Source of the DNA: Chrysochromulina tobinii
Taxonomy: Eukaryota > Haptophyta > Prymnesiales > Chrysochromulinaceae
Length of the DNA: 20,772 bases
Assembly: GCA_001275005.1 (NCBI GenBank)
Contig: JWZX01003162.1
Span: forward strand, 1 to 20,772
Direction: 5' to 3'
This document shows positions 1 to 7,304 of this stretch, piece after piece. The translations under genes were made by a program, and so were the position numbers. The notes beneath the pieces are model-generated. The model did not search any database and was not told the DNA's origin. It saw only the letters and a list, made by a program, of their open reading frames with translations. The first letter of the stretch is position 1, and each line of letters opens with the position of its first letter.

Positions 1-1
1 C

Positions 2-157
2 GCGCCCGCGCCCGCGCCCGCGCCCGCACCGCCGCCGCCACCCCCGCCGCCGCCGCCGCCCGCGCCCGCGCCCAAGGTGGTTTCGATCCCCGGCGAGCCG
101 TCGGCGGACGAGCTGCGCGCCATCCTCAAGGCCTCCACGAAGGTCAAGAAGTACTGA
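2..157 (+). CDS. 3' end of an unknown Ala/Pro-rich protein (5' truncated by the window)
   Basis: An open frame runs in from the left edge and stops at TGA 155-157. The visible part is an (AP)n/poly-P stretch of about 24 residues followed by a charged tail that begins KVVSIPGEPSADELRAIL and ends KVKKY. The Pro/Ala linker followed by a short amphipathic helix with a basic C-terminus resembles the end of a modular protein, but I do not recognise a family. The start and main domains lie outside the window. The gene converges on the RNA-ligase-like gene, with 843 bases between the two stops. The GC-rich repeat could also be open by chance; the non-repetitive tail of about 27 codons with a clean stop favours a real gene. 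Confidence 0.5.
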   Translation, partial: APAPAPAPAPPPPPPPPPPPAPAPKVVSIPGEPSADELRAILKASTKVKKY

Positions 158-1000
158 GGCGGAGGCAGCACGGGGACCGAACCCTGACGTGTGTGTGTGT
201 ACGTTGGCTCTGCGGCCGAGTGCGCACAGGACTCGCTCTCGGCCGCGGCACGCACCAGGCGGCGTCGCGGCTGGTTCATGGCCAAAGGGGGGTAGGGACT
301 CGGAAAGAGGGGGCTGGCATATGATCAGGCGGCCGTTGCGGGCGGCGCTCTCCGCCGCAGCATCATCGACTCTGAACTCCCGGGGCCCCCTCTCAATCGG
401 CATGCTGAGTGCGCGTTCGCCGCGGGCATCGGGGCGGACAAACCGGGGCTGGTGTCTGAATACAAATCTTGAGCCCTGAGGGTGCAGGATGTGGCGAGCG
501 GCGAGATGAGCCAGACGACACAAGTAACAATTGTCTATTCTGATACGAGTCCATTGTTAACATTATAATCGCATGGGATGAACCGCAGACGACAACGATC
601 AACGAAACGCCCGCCGGGCGTCGCCGCCGCCGCCGCACGGCGGGCGAGGCGGGGCGCGCCGGCGTGTCGTCCAGCCGGCGAACGCGCTACCTTCCCGGCT
701 CTTCCGCCTCCTGGGCTTTGCGACGACCTCACGAGCGCGTATCTCTGAGGCAGGAAGAGTACTCGAGACCGCATGGGCAACCATGCTGCTCGAGCCCGCG
801 TTTCGTGTTGGGATACGAGTCAGCTCCAGGACACAGTCTGACAATGTCATGCGCACAGGGGAGCCAGGCAGAGACGAAACTGACGGTAGTGGGTAGACGA
901 GGAGGAGCGAGCCTTGTATCGCGCCTGCCGAATCATCGTGGTGTGAATGTACAGCCGTATGGGGGAGGTTCGGCAGATTGTGGAGGTCGATGACGTCGGT
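158..1000. other. Intergenic stretch between convergent genes
   Basis: These 843 bases lie between two facing stop codons. A short (TG)n run sits near 188-199, and an AT-richer patch (about 525-575) interrupts the GC-rich background. Small open frames here are low-complexity and look like GC-driven shadows. No gene, hairpin pair or element could be supported. Confidence 0.6.
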
Positions 1001-4000
1001 TCAGTATCGGGCGAAACTGCTCGGGCGCGAGAAGCCCGCCAGCATGCTCGCGAGTAATGGGGTGTCGAAGGTGCCTGCAGGCGCTGCTGCGTGCTTGTCT
1101 GGCTGCGTCTTGGGCCACGACGGCGCGCTGCTCTTGGGCTGCTGGACAGGCCACGGCTGCGTGGGAGGCGCAGCAGCAGCAGCACCTACGAAGGTACCGC
1201 CCACCGACTGCGTGGGAGGCGCAGCAGCAGCAGCACCTACCAAGGTACCGCCCACCGTGTGGCTCAGATTGCATGCAACTCGAGCCTGGTGCAAGATGAG
1301 CGGTGAGCGCACGCCATCGGACGGCACGAGGCCGATCTCTTCAGCGAGGAGCGCATGCAGCTCGGTCACCGGATAGCTCCCCCGGTGCAGCCCAGGCGAT
1401 CCTTGGGCGCGCAGGATGTGCAGGCACAGCTCGAGCGCATCGGCGAGGGTGCGCTCGGCAAGCTCGTGTGCATCCTGAGGCGCAGCCTGGCCCGCACTGA
1501 GGCGCAGCACGTCTGCAGTTTGGACGACGACCGACGCGGCCTGCGAAAGCCGCGAGCGGGACGGCTGCTGGCTCCAGCGCCCGACGCGCCACTGCGTCGC
1601 GTTCGGCGAGGCGGCCGCATCCGTGGCACAGGCGAGCAGCACATTCACAGCCTCGGCGAGCTGCGCATCATGAATCAACGCACGACCAGCGCGGCTCGCG
1701 AGCAGCGACACCTCCTCGTCTGACTGCAGCACGCCGTGCATCTTCGAGGGTGAGCCTTGCACCGAGGTCGCGTAATTCGAAGGTGTGCTCACCTTGAGCA
1801 TCAGGCCCGAGGGGAGCATCAGCAAGCACCCCCCCACTGGGTAGCGCAGCAGAGCGCTGTCCAGCTGCGCGCGGATCGAACGGAGCACGGCCTGCAAGCG
1901 CTCCGAGACCGACTGGTCGGGCCCATGGCTGTAGAGCGTCAGGGGAGGATGCCACATGCCGAGCGAGGGCACCACGGGCACGCCAAAGCGAGCACCGAGG
2001 TGGGCGACGCGAGCGTACGGCATGTACACGCCGCTCCGTCGGTGTCGCAGGGCAGACAAGATGAGCGTCGCCGCCTCGGGACCGGACGGGCGCGAGGAGG
2101 CCGGGCAGAACTCGAAGAGCGGCGTGTAGCCCGCATCGACAGCGACGGCGGCCAGGCGCACCCAGCGCTGCCCCTCATCGCCCCGGAGGTGCGACTCGGC
2201 CTCCATGGCCGCGCTCGTCCGACCGGATCTCGTGGCGAGATACACGCGCCCCTCAATGACGAAACCCTGCACCATGACGCCGTCGACCTTTTCGAGCATC
2301 GGGAGTGCGGGTGCAGCCAGCAGCTCGGCGAGCTCCCGCTCCGACTGCTCGGGCCGCTGGCCCGCGTGCCAGAACTTGTGGTACGGCCGGCAGAGCACGC
2401 GCCGTGTCGGGCGATGGATAGCGAGGCCACGCATCTCGTGTCGCATACGCGCCTCTTGCGCGCGCCGAGCGCCGTGCCGAGCGCCGTCGGCGGCGAGGGT
2501 CAATGGCGTCGTCGTGGGCTCGAGGCTCGAGGAGGCTGGCAAAAAGGGGAACTGCGCGGGCGACGCGCGCCCGCGGTAGCAATAGAAGCTGATCTGGGGC
2601 GCGCCGCGCACCGAGCACTCCGTGCGCATGAACCCGATGCGCTGCTCGACGAAGTCGTCCAGGAGCTTGAGCTGGTCGACGGTCAGGACATCGTCGAAGT
2701 ACTCAAACTCCGTCGCAGGCGCTTCGTTCGCCGGTCTCATGTTGCCGCCGGCGCCCGTGGAACGCATCGGGGTATGCATCGGGTCGTGGAGCCGCAGCGC
2801 CGGAGTGGCCGAAAAGTACTCTTGCTGCTCCACGGGCGCGAACACGTCGATGTCGTGGAACGGGCCGAGAAGGGGCTGAGGCTTTATGGAGCGCTCGAGC
2901 ATCCGTCGGCGCTCGAGCTCGCGGCGCGCCACAAACCGGCGCGCCCAGCGCGCGAGCACAATCTGCGCGCGCGCCTGCTGCTGCATGATGCTGTGATTGT
3001 GCTGCTGCAGCTTGCGAAGGAGCGCCTCGCGCCCGGCGAGCCGCATGGCGAGTACGCCCTTCGAGAGCATGCTTCGGTTGCGCACGATGATGAGGCTCGC
3101 TGTGATGACCGCGGCGGCGGCCTCCCGCTCGACGCATTGGCGCGCGTGGCGGCCGGCGCGGACGAGATGCGCTTTGGCCCGGCCCCGTTTGCCTCGGGCC
3201 CATTTTTGGATCATGATGGCCGCCGGCATGAGGATCAGCCGCACCCTCCATTCGGCGAGGGACGACAACCAAGCGCCAAAGCCACGCGAGAGGCCGCGAT
3301 GGATCATGTGCCCGAGGCTCTTGTGCATCGCCCCAAGTTGGCGCTCGCGCTCCTCGATGCTGGACTGCCACGCCCGCCAAGCCGCCGCCTCGCTCCGATG
3401 CGCAAACGAGCCCATGCTCCGCTCGAGTAGCTCCAGCATGCGATAGTGCTCGTCCACCGCCCAGCACCAGCTCGAGAAGCTCTTTCGCTTGCCGCTCTGG
3501 CAGAGCGCAGCTAGGCCGCGCCGCGCGAGCCGTCGGGTGCGCTCGCGCTCCGCGAGCATCCCTATCCACGCGCCCCATGCCCTTGCCTCCCGTCGATAGA
3601 TCAGCGAACCGATCACACGGCGCATCGCGGCGCTCCGGGGCGACCTCTTGAAATCCGTTCGGCACTTCCAAGAGTTGAACGCGGGCCCTGTGAACAGGTG
3701 AGCGAGTGCTTCTCGCGCTCGCATCCCAGCGGCCGTCCGAAGCCGTTCGGCATGCTGCGCCCGGCGAGTCAGGTACCCGCGTGCCCCCGCCTGCAGCACC
3801 TCGAGCGCCGTACCGAGCTGCTGAATGCCTTGGACCAGCCGGTTCGCAGGCACCTTGGACTTGCGACGGAGGATCGTCGCCGCCTGCGCATAACCCTCCT
3901 GAGAGACGGGCAGCCCGAGCTCGAGTACCGTCCGGTGCAGCTGCGCCGCACTCTCCAAGGCGGCCTCGCTGCTCTTATGGAACGCGCGGCGCACCACGGA

Positions 4001-4777
4001 GGTCGCGTTCTTGCTCCCGCTCTTCTCGGCCGATCCTGGCCGGCTCGGTGGCAGGCTCGGTGGCGGGCTGGCGGACTGGCTGGCGGACCTGCTGATTTCC
4101 GATGCCGCCTTCGGGCGATCCGGCCTGCCGTCCTCGTCTCTGCGCAGCGTGGGCAAAGGCGAGTCGCCTCGCTGCTTGCGCGCCCACTGCTGCTCGAGGC
4201 GCAAGCGGTACTCCTGCTGCTGCCGGCGCAAGAGCACCTTGGAGTTATCGGCACTCATGTCATTCGTCTCCTCGGCCCTCGGGGAAGACGCCTTTGTAGG
4301 GCTCGGCAACATGGCTTGGCTCGGCGCCTTGGCCGGGCTGGGCGCGTAGGCGATCGCGGAGCTTGGCGTCTTAGCCTGGCTCGGCGCTTTGACTGGGCTC
4401 GGCGGTTTGGCTGGGCTGGGGGGTTTGGATGGCGTCTGAATTCGGCTCATCGTCATCGCTCTCACAGGGCTAGTGGATATGCTCGGGTCCAGCGTCCGCA
4501 AGGCCGCTGCCGTGGACGCTGACCAGCGCCCTCCACTCTCATCCATCGTCCCCAAGGCCGCTGCCGTGGACGCCGACCAGTGCCATCGGACGTCGCCTGC
4601 AGCACTGGTCGCGTCCATCGTCCCCAAGGCCGCTGCCGTGGACGCCGACCAGGGCACCTCATTGCCAGCACGAGGCTGCTTCTGAGGGGTTGTGTACGCC
4701 ACCGATGAGGAGCTCTTTGCCTCAGGCGAAGCGCCGCCACTCGCGGTGGGCTTCGGCACGGAGTTGTTTTGGCCCAT
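1001..4777 (-). CDS. Sfi1/IQ-repeat protein fused to a T4 Rnl1-like RNA ligase domain (1258 aa)
   Basis: A single open frame from ATG 4777. Residues 1-6 (MGQNNS) fit the N-myristoylation pattern MGxxxS. Residues 40-95 hold three WSASTAAALGTMD-type repeats, 110-165 is S/P/K-rich, and 185-205 is a charged coil. An IQ-like helix (about 326-340) precedes five Trp motifs at W370, W404, W437, W470 and W503. Their 33-34-residue spacing matches Sfi1 centrin-binding repeats. Two more IQ-like helices follow (about 520-535 and 604-622). The C-terminal part (about 690-1010) aligns in order with T4 RNA ligase 1: RG at 783-784, RPYHKFW 797-803, motif I KVDG (K830), motif III TRSGRTS (about 849-855), FEF 888-890, and a motif IV/V region at 982-1002. 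Motif IV reads GGCLL where EGYV-like is usual, and motif V keeps K995 but has Ser at 997, so ligase activity is doubtful. Inference: an RNA-end-binding or nucleotidyl-transfer domain tethered to a centrin/calmodulin scaffold. Confidence 0.85.
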   Translation of the reverse strand: MGQNNSVPKPTASGGASPEAKSSSSVAYTTPQKQPRAGNEVPWSASTAAALGTMDATSAAGDVRWHWSASTAAALGTMDESGGRWSASTAAALRTLDPSISTSPVRAMTMSRIQTPSKPPSPAKPPSPVKAPSQAKTPSSAIAYAPSPAKAPSQAMLPSPTKASSPRAEETNDMSADNSKVLLRRQQQEYRLRLEQQWARKQRGDSPLPTLRRDEDGRPDRPKAASEISRSASQSASPPPSLPPSRPGSAEKSGSKNATSVVRRAFHKSSEAALESAAQLHRTVLELGLPVSQEGYAQAATILRRKSKVPANRLVQGIQQLGTALEVLQAGARGYLTRRAQHAERLRTAAGMRAREALAHLFTGPAFNSWKCRTDFKRSPRSAAMRRVIGSLIYRREARAWGAWIGMLAERERTRRLARRGLAALCQSGKRKSFSSWCWAVDEHYRMLELLERSMGSFAHRSEAAAWRAWQSSIEERERQLGAMHKSLGHMIHRGLSRGFGAWLSSLAEWRVRLILMPAAIMIQKWARGKRGRAKAHLVRAGRHARQCVEREAAAAVITASLIIVRNRSMLSKGVLAMRLAGREALLRKLQQHNHSIMQQQARAQIVLARWARRFVARRELERRRMLERSIKPQPLLGPFHDIDVFAPVEQQEYFSATPALRLHDPMHTPMRSTGAGGNMRPANEAPATEFEYFDDVLTVDQLKLLDDFVEQRIGFMRTECSVRGAPQISFYCYRGRASPAQFPFLPASSSLEPTTTPLTLAADGARHGARRAQEARMRHEMRGLAIHRPTRRVLCRPYHKFWHAGQRPEQSERELAELLAAPALPMLEKVDGVMVQGFVIEGRVYLATRSGRTSAAMEAESHLRGDEGQRWVRLAAVAVDAGYTPLFEFCPASSRPSGPEAATLILSALRHRRSGVYMPYARVAHLGARFGVPVVPSLGMWHPPLTLYSHGPDQSVSERLQAVLRSIRAQLDSALLRYPVGGCLLMLPSGLMLKVSTPSNYATSVQGSPSKMHGVLQSDEEVSLLASRAGRALIHDAQLAEAVNVLLACATDAAASPNATQWRVGRWSQQPSRSRLSQAASVVVQTADVLRLSAGQAAPQDAHELAERTLADALELCLHILRAQGSPGLHRGSYPVTELHALLAEEIGLVPSDGVRSPLILHQARVACNLSHTVGGTLVGAAAAAPPTQSVGGTFVGAAAAAPPTQPWPVQQPKSSAPSWPKTQPDKHAAAPAGTFDTPLLASMLAGFSRPSSFARY
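1157..1257 (-). repeat. In-frame tandem duplication, period 51 bp, two copies
   Basis: Copies at 1157-1206 and 1208-1257 are identical except for one base. They encode a 17-residue unit (SVGGTFVGAAAAAPPTQ and a near copy) near the C-terminus of the ligase-like protein. On the coding strand each copy contains AG|GT, so removing one period by splicing would also keep the frame. As it stands, the duplication simply adds 17 residues. Confidence 0.9.
4488..4652 (-). repeat. Three 39-bp coding repeats (13-aa WSASTAAALGTMD unit)
   Basis: Copies lie at 4488-4526, 4542-4580 and 4614-4652, separated by unrelated spacers of 15 and 33 bp. All offsets (54 and 72) are multiples of three, so the frame is kept. 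The two downstream copies are identical and the third differs at a few positions. They encode three Trp-led amphipathic segments in the N-terminal part of the ligase-like protein. Confidence 0.9.
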
Positions 4778-4892
4778 TGGGTTCCAACTCCATGCACGAG
4801 CGATCGAACCCCGACAGGAGAAGAAGGACGTCCAACGAGGGCCTCATGTCAATTTTGTTCGGTCGTTACAAACAACCACCGTAAGCCAAATC

Positions 4893-6377
4893 TCATCCAT
4901 TGTGGGACAACTGTGGAGTTTCACGCTTCACCCTCTCGGCCTGCCGCTGGGCCGCTTGCTCGAACGTCGCGATGAGCCGCTTCGGGCGTCGCGGCGTGTG
5001 CCCGAGCGAGCGGCAGGCGCACGGGCCACGCGGGCAGCGCTCCGATCGTCGGCGTTGGGTGGCGGCGTGGCAGCGCGCGAGCTCGGTCTCGTCGAGCTTG
5101 TGCAGGAGGACGAACTCCGTGTCTTCCTCGCATACAGTCACCGCATAGTCATCGCGGTTCTTGTGACGGAAATTCGCCGGCCGGTTGAGAGGTGTAGCGC
5201 TCCCGTCGAGGACTGCGCCGATGAAGGCATCCTCGACTGCCGGCAGGGTGGGCAGTGTGTCGGCCTGACGCACCACGAGCGCTGCCAGATCGGCCGAGAG
5301 CGCGTACCCCGCCCCTTGCATATACGGAGCGTAGACTGTTCGGTTAAAGAGAACGACGTACGCGGGGTCGCGCCACCTCTCGTACTTCGCGTCCTGCTGT
5401 GGCGCGGTGATGACCTTGTGGTGAAGGTTGACGACGCCGACGTAGGCACGCTCACGCGGCAGCGCGCGCAGCAGCTCGAGCAGCCGTGCCGCGCACACGA
5501 ATGAATCGTCATCGGTCTTGAGCACATATTTAAAAGGGAGGTGCACGAGCGCCCAGCGCAGCGCGCCGATCACCTTGTGGAGGATCCGCGTGTAACCATC
5601 TCGGGAGTCATCAGGAGTCATCAGGGGTCATCAGGAGTCATCAGGAGTCATCAGGGGTCATCAGGAGTCATCAGGAGTCATCAGGGGTCATCAGGGGTCA
5701 TCAGGGGTCATCACCTTGTGGAGGATCTGCGTGTAACCATCGGCCACCGGCAGCACAAGCACGTCGTCATGCCATACGTGCGGGCGACCCCGGCCGCCAC
5801 CGACCACAAAGTAGTGACGCACCGCGCACAGTTCCGCAGCGCTCGCTTTCGGGTCACCCAACGAGCCTGCCACGTCGCGCACCCAGCTGCGCCGGACAGC
5901 CTCGCGCCGCCGCGCCGGGCTGAACTGCTTCTGACGGCTCGAGAGCACGAGGATTACGAGGTCGAAGCTGACGTCCGACGCGCTGCTGCCAAGCACACCG
6001 CCATGCAGGCACTGCGACGTTGGGGTTTCTGGCGTGGCCGGTTCATCTTGGGCTGCCTCACCATCGTCCTCACCGTAAGCTGAGGTCTCGTCCGCGATTC
6101 GCAATCCAACCGGGCTGGACGAGGCACCTGATGCTACTGCAGCCGTGCGATGAAGGGCTGAAGACCCTAGTGGCGATCGAATCGGCAGCGGCGGCAGCAC
6201 CAGCGATGGCCGTGGATTTGACGCTGTGGAGATTCCTGGAGCCGGTGTCTGTAGCTTACTGGCATGGAGCGTGGCTTGCGTCAGCGGGAGGCACGCAAAT
6301 AGCAACGCAACTCCAAACGCAAGCAGGAACCGCAGCAGCCAAGTGGTCGGCGAGCGTCGGGAAGTTACTGCCGCCAT
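4893..6377 (-). CDS. GT31-family beta-1,3-glycosyltransferase (galactosyltransferase-like), two exons, 447 aa
   Basis: Exons 6377-5715 and 5573-4893 join in frame across a 141-nt intron. Residues 1-12 are basic and 13-32 hydrophobic, giving a type II Golgi signal-anchor, followed by a Pro/Ser/Ala-rich stem to about 135. The catalytic domain shows GT31 landmarks in order: DLVILVLSS (139-147), RREAVRRSW (157-165), YVLKTDDDSF with the metal-binding DDD at 242-244, GAGYALS (308-314) and EDAFIG (335-340). Family members transfer galactose or GlcNAc in beta-1,3 linkage onto glycans in the Golgi; donor and acceptor cannot be read here. Unspliced, the frame meets a TGA soon after residue 221, so the intron is required for the whole domain. 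It is divergently transcribed from the selenothioredoxin gene, and its stop lies 115 bp from the start of the ligase-like gene. Confidence 0.88.
5574..5714 (-). other. GT-AG intron in the GT31 gene, 141 nt, within a direct duplication
   Basis: The donor is AAG|GTGATG and the acceptor CTCCACAAG|GTGATC. Both are the same position in two copies of a duplicated exon segment, so the intron length equals the duplication offset. Splicing rejoins ...QILHK and VIGALRW..., which is continuous GT31 sequence. Unspliced, the frame reaches TGA inside the decamer array. Inferred from protein continuity; no transcript evidence is available here. Confidence 0.8.
5601..5710. repeat. Decamer minisatellite, 11 units, inside the GT31 intron
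   Basis: Eleven 10-bp units of tcaggagtca or tcaggggtca type. The A/G variants are arranged partly with a 30-bp higher-order period. In the transcript sense the unit reads CCTGATGACT, which contains CTGAT and TGAC branch-point-like motifs in each unit and introduces in-frame TGA codons. Confidence 0.95.
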
Positions 6378-6568
6378 CTTTCTTCACAGCCCTAAGACCT
6401 ACCCCCTTAACAGCCCATGGTTTAATTCGCACGAAATACACTGCAGAAATACACCGCAATCTCGTGTGGTGAGAGGGTATCGTCACCAAATTATTCACAG
6501 ATTATTCACACACTCATCTCGCCTCAACGCCTCACGAAAGCGCAAACCGCACGCACGCGAACCATAAG
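6378..6568. promoter_or_regulatory. Divergent (bidirectional) promoter region, GT31 / selenothioredoxin
   Basis: These 191 bp separate two start codons facing away from each other, so both promoters or 5' UTRs must lie here or overlap the neighbour. The patch is more AT-rich than its flanks (for example around 6420-6500). No clear TATA box was seen. Confidence 0.4.
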
Positions 6569-6871
6569 ATGACCGTCGTCCAAATTGCTGACAAAGCAGG
6601 GCTGCAGGCCCTTTTCGCAAAGGGCGGCAAGGCTGTCGTGTACCTCTCGGCCACTTGGTGAGGCGGATGCAATCCCGGAAAGTTTTCGCAGACCTTCGGG
6701 AGTGACGAATTCGAGGGTCAAGCGGCGTTTGCGATTGGCGACTGGGACCAACTGAAAGCGCCCGAGTTTTCGACGGGCTACGTGCCCACCATCTTGCTGG
6801 TTTCGGATGGCAAGGTCGTCGAAAAATTTGCGGGCAACGACTTCAACAAGATCTTGAAATTCCTCGGCTAG
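6569..6871 (+). CDS. Selenocysteine-containing thioredoxin (100 aa, Sec at residue 31)
   Basis: The frame starts at ATG 6569, passes an in-frame TGA at 6659-6661 and ends at TAG 6869-6871. Read with TGA as selenocysteine it is a complete small thioredoxin: a helix and central strand (KAVVYLSATW, 21-30), the active site W-Sec-G-G-C at 30-34, GDWDQ at 57-61, the cis-Pro motif YVPTILLV (P73), and a C-terminal helix ending LKFLG. Canonical thioredoxin has WCGPC, so Sec replaces the attacking N-terminal Cys and the resolving Cys34 is kept. About 100 residues is the normal length of a free thioredoxin. The protein-like sequence continues unchanged after the TGA, and a SECIS hairpin lies 35 nt past the stop, which argues strongly against a nonsense mutation. 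Expected role: thiol-disulfide reduction. There is no targeting peptide, so it is probably cytosolic. It would be missed by standard gene callers. Confidence 0.93.
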
Positions 6872-6906
6872 AGTGAAGAAGAACAACGAGATGTACTTCG
6901 CCAGGA

Positions 6907-6992
6907 GTGCCGGAACGAATCATGATAGCGCCAGCCAACAGGCGGATCATCTCCGTCAGGCGAGGCGTTCTGGAGAACTTCGTTCCGATCAC
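6907..6992 (+). promoter_or_regulatory. Type II SECIS element in the 3' UTR of the selenothioredoxin
   Basis: Helix I: CGGAACGAA (6911-6919) pairs perfectly with TTCGTTCCG (6979-6987), extended by GTG 6907-6909 with CAC 6990-6992. SECIS core: ATGA at 6922-6925 faces GA at 6973-6974. Helix II: 6926-6936 pairs with 6959-6972, with a small internal loop and a TT bulge. AA at 6937-6938 opens the apical loop 11 nt after ATGA. Helix III: GGCGGA 6941-6946 with TCCGTC 6952-6957 (one G-U), loop TCATC, giving the form II shape. The U-U position of the core is U-G here, a mild deviation. Folded by hand. Confidence 0.9.
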
Positions 6993-7304
6993 TGCATCGC
7001 GGATCGCGCTCTCGACGCTTGGCTTTGACGCCTGGGCACCACAAATAGGCACACCGCAGCACTGTGCGAGGACATCAAGCAATGTGCGGAGAGGAAGGCC
7101 AAATTTGACCCTTTATGGATGTGTCTGTCCTGGGGCTATTGGTGCAATCTCTGTAAGTTCAAGCACAGATGATGTCTGAAAACGCCATAGGCACGGTTTT
7201 TTCCACACCATGAAACCACAAATCCACATCATCCCTCAGGACGGGCCGGAGGCCGGAGCGTCGTCGCGCGCCGCAACACACTGCCTGCGCGCCTCGCGCA
7301 ACCC
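6993..7304. other. Intergenic / UTR stretch
   Basis: These 312 bases lie between the SECIS and the next start codon. They presumably hold the rest of the selenothioredoxin 3' UTR and the promoter or 5' UTR of the downstream glycosyltransferase. No convincing gene or repeat was seen. Confidence 0.5.

Larger units (their letters stand above)
5569..5741. repeat. 32-bp direct repeat pair flanking the minisatellite
   Basis: Copies at 5569-5600 and 5710-5741 match at 31 of 32 positions (the difference is 5587 versus 5728). Each covers the codons for DGYT(R/Q)ILHKV and includes the AG|GT used as a splice junction. Confidence 0.92.

Noticed and set aside
1757-3430. 557-codon plus-strand open frame
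   Set aside because: It is antisense to the Sfi1-ligase gene, has no recognisable domain and an Arg/His/Ala-rich composition typical of GC-rich reverse strands. The minus-strand product carries clear ordered motifs.
6659-6661. TGA as a nonsense mutation or sign of a pseudogene
   Set aside because: It falls exactly on the thioredoxin active-site residue, the frame stays intact on both sides, and a well-formed SECIS follows on the same strand.
6873-6905. Other SECIS-like starts (GTGA near 6874, ATGA at 7169)
   Set aside because: Neither has a pairing helix II or helix I. The 6907-6992 fold satisfies all parts.
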